Shown: positions 47,427-56,553, numbered from the stretch's first letter. The stretch is DNA of 64,000 nucleotides from Rhodococcus sp. 14-2483-1-2 (GCF_002259405.1 NZ_NPFW01000021.1:62001-126000), one strand, 5' to 3'. Notes: generated from the letters alone by a model not told the origin. Numbers and translations are program-made.

Positions 47427-47451
47427 GGTACTTTTCTTCCCCAAAAGTGCC
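47427..47451 (-). other. Hairpin in the M23 peptidase 5' region
   Basis: GGTACTTTT and AAAAGTGCC are complementary except for one wobble around a 7-base loop. It lies ~125 bases upstream of the peptidase start. It may be part of a leader structure; I could not match it to a named riboswitch. Confidence 0.35.
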
Positions 47452-47497
47452 ATTGGTAACCGTACGTCACATTAACCCCACAGGAAACCTGAATGTT

Positions 47498-47517
47498 GAA
47501 TTACAACAACGTAATTC
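47498..47517. promoter_or_regulatory. Inverted repeat GAATTAC-N6-GTAATTC
   Basis: Perfect 7-bp arms, A+T-rich, ~195 bases upstream of the M23 peptidase start. It resembles a dimeric operator. No adjacent regulator suggests which protein binds. Confidence 0.4.
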
Positions 47518-47575
47518 GAGGTCAGGGTGGTCGCGTCGGAACCGGGAAGGCTCACGGACCGGGAGATGGACGCAC

Positions 47576-47608
47576 AAAAAAGGCCGGTCTCGCGAGGAGA
47601 CCGGCCTT
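47576..47608 (-). terminator. Intrinsic terminator after tRNA-His
   Basis: On the minus strand a 12-bp stem (AAGGCCGGTCTC/GAGACCGGCCTT) with a 5-base loop is followed by a run of six T, 8 bases past the tRNA 3' end. Confidence 0.88.
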
Positions 47609-47615
47609 CTTCGTA

Positions 47616-47691
47616 TGGGGTGAGCGACGGGACTCGAACCCGCGACATCCAGGATCACAACCTGGTGCTCTACCAGCTGAACTACGCCCAC
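47616..47691 (-). tRNA. tRNA-His (GTG)
   Basis: 76-nt cloverleaf on the minus strand. Acceptor GTGGGCG pairs with CGCTCAC (one G-U). The D-arm has AGCTGGTAGAGC, the anticodon loop is TTGTGAT with anticodon GTG, and the T-arm is CGGGTTCGAGTCCCG. A G precedes position 1 and the discriminator is C, the identity signals of tRNA-His. The CCA end is encoded. Confidence 0.97.
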
Positions 47692-47769
47692 CATTGCACG
47701 CGTCCGCAGAACCTTTTTGGGCTCTGCATCAGCAGCGTCGACAATACTAGCGGGTTGAATCCGAGGTTG

Positions 47770-48390
47770 CTAATCCGCCCCCGATTGCGTGTCGAGTTCG
47801 GCAACAACTGCCGCGATGTCGCTGGTAGAGGGCCCCGGCGGAGCCACGAAGGCCGTCCGGCGGTAGTACTGCAACTCTTTGATCGACTCCTTGATATCCG
47901 CCAGGGCGCGGTGCGCAAGGCCCTTGGCCGGCTGCCCGTAGTAGATCCGTGGGTACCACCGTCGGGAAAGTTCCTTGATCGAGCTGACGTCGATCATTCG
48001 GTAGTGGAGGTAGGTGTCGAGCGCGGTCATGTCGCGAGAGATGAATCCGCGATCGGTCCCGATGGAGTTTCCCGCGAGCGGAACAGTTCCGGCCACCGGG
48101 ACATGCTCCTTGATGTACGCCAGTACGCGCTGCTCGGCTTCCTCCAGCGTCACCGTCGATGCGCGCACTTCGTCGGTCAAGCCCGACTTGGCGTGCATGT
48201 CGGTGACGACGGCAGGCATGTTCGCCAACGCGTCGTCATCGGCGTGGATGACGATGTCGACACCCTCTCCGAGGATGTTCAGCTCACTGTCGGTCACCAG
48301 CGCCGCAATTTCGATCAGCTTGTCCTTGCTCAGGTCCAAGCCGGTCATTTCACAATCGATCCACACAAGTTTGTCCTGCACGCGCTCCAC
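47770..48390 (-). CDS. orn: Oligoribonuclease
   Basis: 206 aa DEDDh exoribonuclease that degrades 2-5-nt RNA and pGpG, essential or near-essential in many bacteria. Exo motifs: [11 protein letters not shown] (D-x-E), [15 protein letters not shown] (the N-S-I-x-x-D of Orn), and [11 protein letters not shown] with the catalytic His and Asp. Length matches the family with a small C-terminal addition. ATG 48390. It is divergent from the HerA-like ATPase gene and next to tRNA-His, as in related actinobacteria. Confidence 0.96.
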   Translation of the reverse strand: MERVQDKLVWIDCEMTGLDLSKDKLIEIAALVTDSELNILGEGVDIVIHADDDALANMPAVVTDMHAKSGLTDEVRASTVTLEEAEQRVLAYIKEHVPVAGTVPLAGNSIGTDRGFISRDMTALDTYLHYRMIDVSSIKELSRRWYPRIYYGQPAKGLAHRALADIKESIKELQYYRRTAFVAPPGPSTSDIAAVVAELDTQSGAD

Positions 48391-48476
48391 CCTAGTGCGA
48401 GCTGCGATGCCACTAGGGTTTGCGGTGGCGATCGAAACCAGTTCAGCACCAGCACACGTTCATGGAGGACGCGGAC

Positions 48477-50201
48477 ATGACACTCGACCCGACGCAGCCG
48501 GCACCCACGCTCAGTCCTGCCGAGAGGGCGAAGGCGGCCAAGGCGGCGGCCGTCGAAGCCGCACGGGTGGCTGCCGAAGCTCTGGCTGCAGCGGACGCGG
48601 CCGAAGCCGAGGCGCTTGCCGCGGAACAAGGGTCGACACCGACTGCGAACGGTAAGGCTGCCGAGATCTCTGCCGGATATGCCTCTGCGGGTGCAGCTTT
48701 GGAGCTGGGAACCGTAGTTCTCGACGGCGTCACCGATCCGGCTGCTCGCATCCGAATTCCGTTGGCGACGTTGAACAGGCACGGTCTCGTTGCCGGGGCC
48801 ACCGGAACCGGTAAGACCAAGACCCTGCAGGGCATTGCCGAACAGCTTTCTGCGGCAGGGGTTCCCGTCGTCATGGCCGATGTCAAAGGCGATCTGTCGG
48901 GCCTGTCCGCGCCGGGGGAGGACAACGAGAAGATTCGCAGCCGCGCTGCGGACACCGGTCTGACGGACTGGGCTCCGGCCGGACACCCGGTGGAGTTTCT
49001 TTCTCTCGGCACCGAGGGAATCGGAGTGCCGGTCCGCGCCACCATCACGGCGTTCGGTCCGATTTTGCTGAGTAAAGTGTTGGGGCTGAACAACACTCAG
49101 GAATCCACCCTCGGTCTGATCTTTCACTGGGCTGATTCCCAGGGTCTCGCCCTGCTCGACCTCAAAGACCTGCGATCGGTGATCATGCACCTGACCAGTG
49201 ACGAGGGCAAAGCCGACCTGAAAGGCATCGGCGGGGTCTCCTCGGCCACCGCAGGCGTCATTCTGCGCGCGCTGGTCAACCTCGAAGCAGACGGAGGAGA
49301 CACCTTCTTCGGTGAGCCGGAACTCGAGACCGAGGATCTGCTGCGCGTCGGACCGGACGGCAGAGGGGTCATCACTCTGTTCGAGCTCGGGGCGCAGGCG
49401 TCACGTCCGGTGATGTTCTCCACCTTCCTGATGTGGGTGCTCGCCGACCTGTTCCAGACGCTTCCCGAGGTGGGCGATATCGACAAGCCCAAACTGGTCT
49501 TCATCTTCGACGAGGCACACCTGCTGTTCGCCGATGCGTCCAAGGCGTTCCTGCAGCAGGTGGAGCAGACCGTCAAGCTCATCCGATCCAAGGGCGTCGG
49601 TGTCTTCTTCTGCACGCAGCTGCCTACGGACGTCCCCAACGATGTTCTCTCACAGTTGGGGGCGCGGATTCAGCATGCCCTGCGCGCCTTCACGCCCGAT
49701 GATCAGAAGGCGTTGAACAAGACGGTGCGCACGTACCCCAAGACCGATGCGTACGACCTCGAAAAAGCCCTGACGTCGTTGGGGACCGGCGAAGCCATCG
49801 TGACGGTGCTCTCGGAGAAGGGTGCCCCGACACCGGTGGCGTGGACGAAGATCCGCCCGCCGCGCTCCCTGATGGACACCATCGGCAACGACGCCATCGC
49901 GGCGGCCGCGTCGTCGAGCACGTTGTCCGCGAAGTACCGGGAGACCATCGACCGCGAGTCCGCCTACGAGCGCATGAACGCGCGGGTGGCGAATGTGCCA
50001 GCTCCGGCCGAGAAGTTCGACATCCCGCCCCTGCCTGCGGATCTGCCCGATCTGCCTCCGAGCGAGCCGGACGGGCCGTCGGCCGCGGAGCGCATCATGG
50101 GCAACCCAGCGGTCAAGAGCTTCCTACGATCGGCTGCCTCGGCGGCCGGCCGCGAGATCTCGCGCAGCATCTTCGGAACCGGACGCCGCCGGCGGCGCTG
50201 A
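48477..50201 (+). CDS. HerA-like ATPase (DUF853 family)
   Basis: 574 aa. An Ala/Glu-rich coiled N-terminus (~residues 14-55) precedes GLVAGATGTGKTKTLQGIAEQL (Walker A), VVMADVKGDLSGL, and LVFIFDEAHLLF (Walker B) and FFCTQLPTDVPNDVLSQLGARIQHALRAF with sensor residues. This DUF853 group of HerA/FtsK-type P-loop ATPases is widespread but its substrate is not known; no NurA nuclease lies nearby, so it is not a HerA-NurA end-resection pair. GGAGG sits 8 bases before ATG 48477. C-terminus is Pro- and Arg-rich. Confidence 0.88.
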   Translation: MTLDPTQPAPTLSPAERAKAAKAAAVEAARVAAEALAAADAAEAEALAAEQGSTPTANGKAAEISAGYASAGAALELGTVVLDGVTDPAARIRIPLATLNRHGLVAGATGTGKTKTLQGIAEQLSAAGVPVVMADVKGDLSGLSAPGEDNEKIRSRAADTGLTDWAPAGHPVEFLSLGTEGIGVPVRATITAFGPILLSKVLGLNNTQESTLGLIFHWADSQGLALLDLKDLRSVIMHLTSDEGKADLKGIGGVSSATAGVILRALVNLEADGGDTFFGEPELETEDLLRVGPDGRGVITLFELGAQASRPVMFSTFLMWVLADLFQTLPEVGDIDKPKLVFIFDEAHLLFADASKAFLQQVEQTVKLIRSKGVGVFFCTQLPTDVPNDVLSQLGARIQHALRAFTPDDQKALNKTVRTYPKTDAYDLEKALTSLGTGEAIVTVLSEKGAPTPVAWTKIRPPRSLMDTIGNDAIAAAASSSTLSAKYRETIDRESAYERMNARVANVPAPAEKFDIPPLPADLPDLPPSEPDGPSAAERIMGNPAVKSFLRSAASAAGREISRSIFGTGRRRRR

Positions 50202-50249
50202 GCTTGCTCAGTCGGGAGTGGAGCCCGCGGAACGACCAGGATTCGGGTA

Positions 50250-51053
50250 TCAGTTGCCGAGCTTCTTGTAGAAGCTGCCGATGATCGGTGCGGAGATGCT
50301 GCGTGGGCTGTACTGCCCGGCTACCGACATGCCCTTGCTCAGCAGGCCGGGCACGACGCGCATCTTGTTCTTCGCCAGGCCGTCCAGCGACAGCTTCGCG
50401 GTGTAGGCGCTGTCGATCCACAGGAAGTCGGGAACCATCTTGTCCACGATCGACGCATCGGCCGGGTCCGGTGTCTCGGTGCGAACCGGGCCCGGAGCGA
50501 GCAGTGTGACGTTGACGCCGGTGCCCGCGAGCTCACCGCGCAGTGACTCCGAGAACGTGTTGACGAAGGCCTTGGTTGCCGCGTACGTCGCATTGTTGGG
50601 GATGGCCATGTTGCCTGCCGCAGATCCGGTGATGAGGATGCCGCCTGCTCCGCGACCGATCATGCCGGGCATGACCGCGAGCGTGAGGTCGTGTACAGCA
50701 ACGGCATTGAGCTCCACCTGATCGCGCTCGTACGCGGGATCGAGCCCGGCCACCGGTCCGAACGTCGCGATGCCTGCGTTGTTGCACAGGATCGAGATCT
50801 CACGCTCGGACAGTTCGGTGACCAGCTCCTGGCGCTGCTCGCGGTTCGACAGATCCGACGCCCGCACCTCGACGGTGACGCCGTGCTCGGCCGTGAGCTT
50901 CGCGGCCAGCGCCTCGAGCAGTTCGCCGCGTCGGGCCACCACGATCAGCGAGTGACCACGGGCGGCGAGTTCGGTGGCCAGGGCTTCACCGATACCGGAA
51001 GAGGCTCCGGTGACGACGGCGCGGGCATCGGGGCTGGGCTTGGGCAGGCTCAC
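50250..51053 (-). CDS. Short-chain dehydrogenase/reductase
   Basis: 267 aa classical SDR: VTGASSGIGEALATELAARGHSLIVVAR (NADP-type, Arg after the second strand), CNNAGIATFGP, ILITGSAAGNMAIPNNATYAATKAFVNTFSESL with Ser-Tyr-Lys. Relatives act on acyl or ketoacyl substrates and retinol-like lipids. It lies 23 bp past the FadH-like gene on the same strand and may share its transcript. Substrate unknown. Confidence 0.88.
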   Translation of the reverse strand: MSLPKPSPDARAVVTGASSGIGEALATELAARGHSLIVVARRGELLEALAAKLTAEHGVTVEVRASDLSNREQRQELVTELSEREISILCNNAGIATFGPVAGLDPAYERDQVELNAVAVHDLTLAVMPGMIGRGAGGILITGSAAGNMAIPNNATYAATKAFVNTFSESLRGELAGTGVNVTLLAPGPVRTETPDPADASIVDKMVPDFLWIDSAYTAKLSLDGLAKNKMRVVPGLLSKGMSVAGQYSPRSISAPIIGSFYKKLGN

Positions 51054-51076
51054 GGTGAGACAGGCTAGCGGACAGA

Positions 51077-53122
51077 TCAGATCGTGGCCGCGAGCCGGGT
51101 GCCTTGCTCGATGGCCCTCTTCGCGTCCAGCTCCGCGGCGACGTCCGCACCGCCGATGATGTGCGTGGTGGTGCCCGCGGCCTTCAGTTCGTCGACCAGG
51201 TCGCGAACCGACTCCTGGCCCGCGCAGATCACGACGGTGTCCACCTCGAGAACGCGCGGACGTTCGTGCTTGTCGCCGAACGAGATGTGCAGCCCCGCGT
51301 CGTCGATCTTCTCGTAGTTGACACCCGAAAGCTGATGCACGCCTTTGGCTTTCAGTGCAGCGCGATGGACCCAGCCGGTCGTCTTCGCCAGCCCGGCACC
51401 GATCCGACCCGGTTTGCGTTGCAGTAGATACACCTCACGCGGAGACGGTACGGGCACCGGAGTCGTCAACGCCCCCGGTGCGGCCTCGGGCTCGGTGACG
51501 CCCCACTCCTGCTTCCATTCCTTCAGATCCAACGTGGGGGAGGCGTCGGTGGTGAGGAACTCGGAGATGTCGATACCGATACCGCCGGCTCCGATGACCG
51601 CGACCCGATCGCCGACGGGCTTGCCGTCGCGCACCAGTTCCGCGTACGACAGCACCGACGGGTGCTCGATGCCGGGGATACGGGGAATCCGCGGGGTGAC
51701 ACCGGTAGCGAGCACCACTTCGTCGAACTCTCCTGCGACGAGTTCGGCGGCGGTGACTCGGGTGCCGAGGTGAACCGCGACGTCCGCGCTACGAAGTGCG
51801 CTGGAGAAGTACCGGATCGTTTCGGCGAACTCCTCCTTGCCGGGAATGAGTCGCGCGATTCCGAACTGCCCGCCGATTTCTGCTCTGGCCTCGAAGAGAC
51901 TGACGGCGTGTCCGCGCTGCGCGAGATTGAGTGCGGCGGCCAGTCCTGCGGGTCCGGCTCCGACGACCGCGACCTTCTTGGTCCTCTTCGTCGGCAGTAG
52001 CTGCAGGTCGATCTCGCGTCCGGCACGCGGGTTGACCAGGCACGAGACCTTCTTGTGGACGAAGGCGTGGTCCAGGCAGGCCTGATTGCACGCGATGCAC
52101 GTGTTGATCTGGTCGGCGTTGTCGGTGGCGGCTTTCTCGACCCAGAACGGATCGGCCAGCATCGGCCTGGCCATCGCGATCAATTGCGCGTCGCCGCGCG
52201 CCAGAATGTTCTCGGCGATCTCGGGCATGTTGATGCGATTGGACGCGGCGACGGGGATTGCCACGTGCTTCTCGAGTTTGCCGGTGATGTCCGCGAATGC
52301 GGCGCGCGGAACCGAGGTGACGATGGTCGGCACCCGCGACTCGTGCCAGCCGATATCGGTGTTGATGATGTTCGCGCCCGCAGCCTCGACGTCCTCCGCC
52401 AGCGCGACGATGTCAGGCCAGCTCTGGCCCTGTTCCACGAGGTCGGCCATCGACAGCCGGAACACGATGAGGAAGTCGGGGCCGACGGCTGCCCTCGTCT
52501 GCCGCACGATCTCGACGGCAATCCGACGGCGATTCTCCGCCGAACCGCCCCACTCGTCGCGTCGCTTGTTGGTGCGTTCGGAGAGGAACTGGTTGATGAA
52601 GTAGCCCTCACCGCCCATGATCTCGACGCCGTCGTAGCCGGCGCTCTGGGCGAGCCGGGCGGAGCGTACGTAGTTGCGGATCTGCCAGCGGACGCCCCTC
52701 GATGTCAGTCGCCGCGGCCGAAAAGGATTGATGGGAGCCTTGATCGACGACGCCGACACGCTCAGCGGCTGATAGGAATAGCGTCCGGCATGCAGGATCT
52801 GCAGTGCGATCTTGCCACCTTCGCGATGGACGGCCGCGGTGATCCGGCGATGCCGACGGGCTTCGATCCGATTGGTCAGCTTGGCTCCGAACGGCAACAG
52901 CCAACCGGTGCGATTGGGGGCATAGCCCCCGGTGATGATGAGTGCGACTCCGCCGCGGGCACGCTCGGCGAAATAGGCAGCCAGGCGTCCGGTGTCGCGG
53001 GCGCGATCTTCGAGGCCGGTGTGAATCGATCCCATGATCACGCGGTTCTTCAGCGTGGTTGCGCCGACATTCAACGGCGACAACAGAATCGGATACGGGC
53101 CAGCGGTCTGCTCGGTCTTCAC
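51077..53122 (-). CDS. NADH:flavin oxidoreductase/2,4-dienoyl-CoA reductase-type flavo-iron-sulfur enzyme
   Basis: 681 aa. N-terminal OYE-like barrel (LKNRVIMGSIHTGLED, QILHAGRY, GVEIMGGEGYFINQFLSE), a [4Fe-4S] site (CIACNQACLDHAFVHKKVSCLVNP, C-x2-C-x3-C-x11-C), then FAD- and NAD-binding Rossmann parts (VAVVGAGPAGLAAALNLAQRGH; VAVIGAGGIGIDISEF). This is the FadH/TMADH architecture. It would reduce 2,4-dienoyl-CoA or a similar conjugated substrate. GTG 53122 has GGAGAAG close upstream and overlaps the PadR stop by four bases (GTGA), so it is coupled to that regulator gene. Confidence 0.9.
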   Translation of the reverse strand: MKTEQTAGPYPILLSPLNVGATTLKNRVIMGSIHTGLEDRARDTGRLAAYFAERARGGVALIITGGYAPNRTGWLLPFGAKLTNRIEARRHRRITAAVHREGGKIALQILHAGRYSYQPLSVSASSIKAPINPFRPRRLTSRGVRWQIRNYVRSARLAQSAGYDGVEIMGGEGYFINQFLSERTNKRRDEWGGSAENRRRIAVEIVRQTRAAVGPDFLIVFRLSMADLVEQGQSWPDIVALAEDVEAAGANIINTDIGWHESRVPTIVTSVPRAAFADITGKLEKHVAIPVAASNRINMPEIAENILARGDAQLIAMARPMLADPFWVEKAATDNADQINTCIACNQACLDHAFVHKKVSCLVNPRAGREIDLQLLPTKRTKKVAVVGAGPAGLAAALNLAQRGHAVSLFEARAEIGGQFGIARLIPGKEEFAETIRYFSSALRSADVAVHLGTRVTAAELVAGEFDEVVLATGVTPRIPRIPGIEHPSVLSYAELVRDGKPVGDRVAVIGAGGIGIDISEFLTTDASPTLDLKEWKQEWGVTEPEAAPGALTTPVPVPSPREVYLLQRKPGRIGAGLAKTTGWVHRAALKAKGVHQLSGVNYEKIDDAGLHISFGDKHERPRVLEVDTVVICAGQESVRDLVDELKAAGTTTHIIGGADVAAELDAKRAIEQGTRLAATI

Positions 53123-53646
53123 AGCTTCTCCAATACCTCGGTGCACCACTCGGTGAATCCTTCTTCGACGCGAATTCCGCCGCGCAGCACCAGGTATTGA
53201 TGCAACGCGGTGCCGGTGAGGGCAGCGGGGGCCGGAAAATCCTGCTTCTCGATCAGTCGGTAGACATCGAGGCGGGTGGCATGGACATCGCGATGGCGGG
53301 CAACTTCGACCTTGAGGGCATCGATGTCACCGTGGGCGGCACCGCGGATCTTGACGGCGAGCTCCTCGCGTAACTGCGAGGGATCGGTCGGCGCGGCGAT
53401 CCAGCGATCGAGCTCGGCGCGACCCGCAGCGCTGACGGAGTAGACCTTCTTGTCGGGTCGACCGTCCTGCGCGACTGCCTCACCGGTGATCCACCCGGCC
53501 CCGTCCATCCGCGTCAACGTCCGGTAGATCTGCTGATGCGTTGCGCTCCAGAAGAATCCGATGGACTTGTCGAAGCGGCGGGCGAGTTCGTATCCCGAGC
53601 CACTGAGCTCGGTGAGGGAAACCAGAATCGCGTGTTCCAAAGCCAC
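53119..53646 (-). CDS. PadR family transcriptional regulator
   Basis: 175 aa. Winged helix: ALEHAILVSLTELSGSGYELARRFDKSIGFFWSATHQQIYRTLTRMDGAGWI, then the wing VYSVSAAGRAELDRWI, and a C-terminal helical domain of the Vir-type (RLIEKQDFP). GTG 53646 matches where family members start. It forms an operon with the FadH-like reductase and diverges from an MFS gene; both may be targets. The direct repeats in the gap are a candidate site. Confidence 0.9.
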   Translation of the reverse strand: MALEHAILVSLTELSGSGYELARRFDKSIGFFWSATHQQIYRTLTRMDGAGWITGEAVAQDGRPDKKVYSVSAAGRAELDRWIAAPTDPSQLREELAVKIRGAAHGDIDALKVEVARHRDVHATRLDVYRLIEKQDFPAPAALTGTALHQYLVLRGGIRVEEGFTEWCTEVLEKL

Positions 53647-53659
53647 ACCCGAGAGTATG

Positions 53660-53683
53660 TATGCAACACGGTGACTATGCAAC
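53660..53683. promoter_or_regulatory. TATGCAAC direct repeats in padR-MFS gap
   Basis: Two exact copies of TATGCAAC (53660-53667 and 53676-53683), 16 bases apart centre to centre, lie between the divergent PadR and MFS genes. PadR proteins often bind ATG(C/T)AT-containing sites, so this may be the autoregulatory operator. Confidence 0.45.
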
Positions 53684-53729
53684 TAGGTGCAGTAAAACCC
53701 GACGACGCCGCGGTCTAGTGTTGGCAACC

Positions 53730-55052
53730 ATGGGAACCCAGCCGGAGGCCGCTGTCGTCGGAGTCGCCACAACGCGTAAGCAGGTCACCGCCTGGGGGTT
53801 CTGGGACTGGGGCTCGGCGGCGTTCAACGCCGTTGTTCTCACGTTCGTGTTCTCGGTGTATCTCACCGACGCCGTCGGCGACGACCTGCCCGGTTCGATC
53901 TCGGCCACCACCTGGTTCAGTTGGACGATTGCCGTGTCCAGCGTCGTCATCGCACTCCTCGCGCCCGTGTGCGGGCAATACTTCGACGCGCGCGGCAAGC
54001 GCAAGTGGCTGCTCGGGGTGTTGACCACACTGACGGTCGTCGCCATGGCCGGCCTGTTCTTCGTCAAGGACGACTACCACTATCTGTGGCTGGGCCTGTT
54101 GCTGCTCGGTCTCGGATCGATCATGTTCGAGCTGGCCAGCATCCCGTACAACTCGATGCTGCGGCAGGTCTCCACGCCGGCGAACATCGGCCGCGTATCC
54201 GGGTTCGGTTGGTCCATGGGCTATTTCGGTGGCATCGTACTGCTGCTCCTGTGCTACGTCGGTTTCATTGCAGGCGACGGCGACACCCGCGGTGTTCTGG
54301 GGCTGAGCACCGACGGCGGACTGAACATTCGGCTCGTCGCTCTGCTCGCCGCCGTGTGGTTCGCCGTCTCGGCCATCCCGGTGATGTTCGCCGTTCCCGA
54401 GGTACCGCGGGCCGTCGCCGATCCCAAGGCCGCCGAAGCCGGATTCGCGGCCTCGTACCGGGTGCTGTTTCGCGATGTCCGTGAGCTGTGGAGCGCGGAC
54501 CGCCGCGCCGTCCACTATTTGATAGCCAGTGCACTGTTCCGGGACGGACTGGCGGGCGTCTTCACCTTCGGAGCCGTGCTCGCCGTCAGCGTCTACGGCA
54601 TCGGTGCGGGCGACGTCCTGCTGTTCGGCGTCGCCGCCAACGTCATCGCGGGTCTCGGAGCCATCGTCGCCGGACGGTTCGACGACAGAATCGGGCCGAA
54701 GAAAGTCATCGTCTTCTCCCTCACCTGCATGATCGCCGCCGGGACAATTCTGCTGTTCGTCTCGGGACCGACGATGTTCTGGATCTTCGGGCTGATCCTG
54801 TGCCTGTTCGTCGGACCGGCGCAGTCGTCCGCGCGCACGTTCCTGGCCCGGCTGGCTCCACCGGGACGAGAAGGTCAGTTCTTCGGACTGTTCGCGACAA
54901 CAGGACGCGCCGCGTCGTTCCTCGCGCCGTCGCTGTTCGGTCTGTTCGTGTGGATGTTCGACTCCGACCGCGCCGGTATCGCCGGGCTGATCATCGTCCT
55001 CGCTGCCGGACTGTTGGCGCTGCTGAAGGTGCGGGCTCCGGAGCGGGTCTAG
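53730..55052 (+). CDS. MFS transporter, UMF1/Atg22-like
   Basis: 440 aa with ~12 membrane helices. WGFWDWGSAAFNAVVLTFVFSVYLTD at the start is typical of the UMF1/Atg22-like group (YDWANSAF-type motif), as is IMFELASIPYNSMLRQVSTPANIGRVSGFGWSMGYFGG. The usual role assumed is small-solute or amino acid export. ATG 53730 lacks a strong Shine-Dalgarno; GTG 53718 is possible. Convergent with the hydrolase gene (4-bp overlap). Confidence 0.88.
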   Translation: MGTQPEAAVVGVATTRKQVTAWGFWDWGSAAFNAVVLTFVFSVYLTDAVGDDLPGSISATTWFSWTIAVSSVVIALLAPVCGQYFDARGKRKWLLGVLTTLTVVAMAGLFFVKDDYHYLWLGLLLLGLGSIMFELASIPYNSMLRQVSTPANIGRVSGFGWSMGYFGGIVLLLLCYVGFIAGDGDTRGVLGLSTDGGLNIRLVALLAAVWFAVSAIPVMFAVPEVPRAVADPKAAEAGFAASYRVLFRDVRELWSADRRAVHYLIASALFRDGLAGVFTFGAVLAVSVYGIGAGDVLLFGVAANVIAGLGAIVAGRFDDRIGPKKVIVFSLTCMIAAGTILLFVSGPTMFWIFGLILCLFVGPAQSSARTFLARLAPPGREGQFFGLFATTGRAASFLAPSLFGLFVWMFDSDRAGIAGLIIVLAAGLLALLKVRAPERV

Positions 55053-55867
55053 ACGGAGTCGATACGGGCCAGGATCTCGGCCGTCAGTTCCTCGGGCGCT
55101 TCTTCCGGGATCCAGTGCGAGATGCCGTCGAGTTCGACGAATCGGTACGGCGCATCGACGAATTCGCCGCAGCGCTCCGCTCCCGCTCGGCCGATGGCTG
55201 TGTCGCCGTTGCTCCAGACGTAGGTGGTGGGGACGGTCACCGGAGGAAGGTTCGCGAACTCCTTGGTCATCGCGGCGTACCAGCTCGATGCGGCCGTCAG
55301 CGCCCCGGGGACGGTGAGGTGCCGAACATATTCGTCATCGAGGCTGTCCGCACCGAACATCGCGCGCAGACGCTGTGCACCGTTCTCGACCAGAACTCGT
55401 TCGGCCTTCTCCGGTTCTCGAAGCAGGCCGAAGTACTGCGACCGCTCCTGCTGATCCGGATCCTCGCGGATGGCCCAGTTGAACGCGGCCGAGTGCGGGA
55501 CCGATGCGGCAGTGAGGCTTCGGACTCGGTCCGGATGCTCGGCTGCGACATGCCAGGCGACCACCGCACCCCAGTCGTGTCCGACCAGGTGCGCCGACGG
55601 GAGATCGAGTACGTCGAGCAGGGCGAGGACGTCACCGGTGAGACGTTCGATGCGATAGTGCTCGACGCCGATCGGACGGGCACCGGGGGAGTAGCCCCGC
55701 TGGTTCGGCGCGATCACGCGACAACCTGCGCCGACCAAGCCGGGTGTCACCGCGGTCCACGATGCGTTGGTCTGCGGAAAGCCGTGCAGCGCAACCACCG
55801 GAACACCGTCCGGCGGTCCCGACATCGCAACGTCGAACACGTACTCGCCGACACTTACCTCGGTCAT
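55049..55867 (-). CDS. Alpha/beta hydrolase, epoxide-hydrolase/haloalkane-like
   Basis: 272 aa. VVALHGFPQTNASW (HGxP oxyanion), APNQRGYSPGARP, HLVGHDWGAVVAWHVAA with the nucleophile Asp in GHDWG, TTYVWSNGDTAIG and ELDGISHWIPEEAPEEL with the catalytic His. An Asp nucleophile points to epoxide hydrolase or dehalogenase-type chemistry. GAAGGGA lies 6 bases before ATG 55867. It is 35 bp downstream of the TetR gene on the same strand and may be regulated with it. Confidence 0.88.
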   Translation of the reverse strand: MTEVSVGEYVFDVAMSGPPDGVPVVALHGFPQTNASWTAVTPGLVGAGCRVIAPNQRGYSPGARPIGVEHYRIERLTGDVLALLDVLDLPSAHLVGHDWGAVVAWHVAAEHPDRVRSLTAASVPHSAAFNWAIREDPDQQERSQYFGLLREPEKAERVLVENGAQRLRAMFGADSLDDEYVRHLTVPGALTAASSWYAAMTKEFANLPPVTVPTTYVWSNGDTAIGRAGAERCGEFVDAPYRFVELDGISHWIPEEAPEELTAEILARIDSV

Positions 55868-55902
55868 GAACATCCCTTCGTGGCCGTCTCGTTCTCGAAC
55901 GG

Positions 55903-56553
55903 TCAAGCCCGTCGTGGTTCCCATCGGCTCATCCCGAGCATGATCATGCGGATCTGCTTCTCGGTCCGCTCGATCAGATCCTTCTCGTTCTGACTACCCG
56001 GTCTGTCGATTTCCAACAGGCCGACCACCGCAGTGAGCATCGTCGAGACCAGGAGATCGGCGGTCATCTCCAGATCGGCGACGTCCCACTGCTCGAGGCC
56101 GGGCATGCGAGAGAGGTCGATGGTCAGCTCGCTGACGAACAGTCGCAGCTCGGTGGCGAAGGCACGCCGGACCTCGGTGACGCCGCCGTACCGCTCGCGA
56201 CTGAGAAAACGGAACTGATCCTCGTGGCTACGAACCTGGCGGACCAGGATGCCGAAGGATTCGGTGGCCGTCTTGGCGCTCGGGTTGCGTCGGGCATCGC
56301 GCAGCATCTGTCGCAGCATGCGCATGCTGTCCTCGACCAGGGCGACGCCCAGATCCTCCATGGAGGCGAAGTGCCGGTAGAACGCAGTGGGGACTATTCC
56401 GGCGGATCGAGCGACCTCCCGCAGGCTGACGCTGGCGAACGATCGCTCGCGTAGCAGATCGAGCGTGCCCTCGATCAGGGCCTGACGGGTGCGCTCCTTG
56501 CGCTCGGCGCGGGTCCCCGGTTCTGTCACAACGTCCAGTTTATGGGCGCGCAT
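55903..56553 (-). CDS. TetR family regulator of the desaturase operon (probable)
   Basis: 216 aa. HTH: RQALIEGTLDLLRERSFASVSLREVARSAGIVPTAFYRHFASMEDL. C-terminal part is helical with DQFRFLSRERYGGV. GGGAG lies ~9 bases before ATG 56553. It diverges from the reductase-desaturase operon across a 173-bp gap that has a palindrome, similar to how mycobacterial TetR proteins control fatty-acid desaturases (family knowledge). Target is inferred. Confidence 0.88.
   Translation of the reverse strand: MRAHKLDVVTEPGTRAERKERTRQALIEGTLDLLRERSFASVSLREVARSAGIVPTAFYRHFASMEDLGVALVEDSMRMLRQMLRDARRNPSAKTATESFGILVRQVRSHEDQFRFLSRERYGGVTEVRRAFATELRLFVSELTIDLSRMPGLEQWDVADLEMTADLLVSTMLTAVVGLLEIDRPGSQNEKDLIERTEKQIRMIMLGMSRWEPRRA

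Noticed and set aside
47303-47500. c-di-AMP (ydaO) riboswitch ahead of the M23 peptidase
   Set aside because: The position is right, but I could not find the conserved core; a covariance-model search would be needed.
48477-50201. HerA-NurA DNA-end resection or defence pair
   Set aside because: No NurA or other nuclease gene is adjacent; the neighbours are orn and an SDR.
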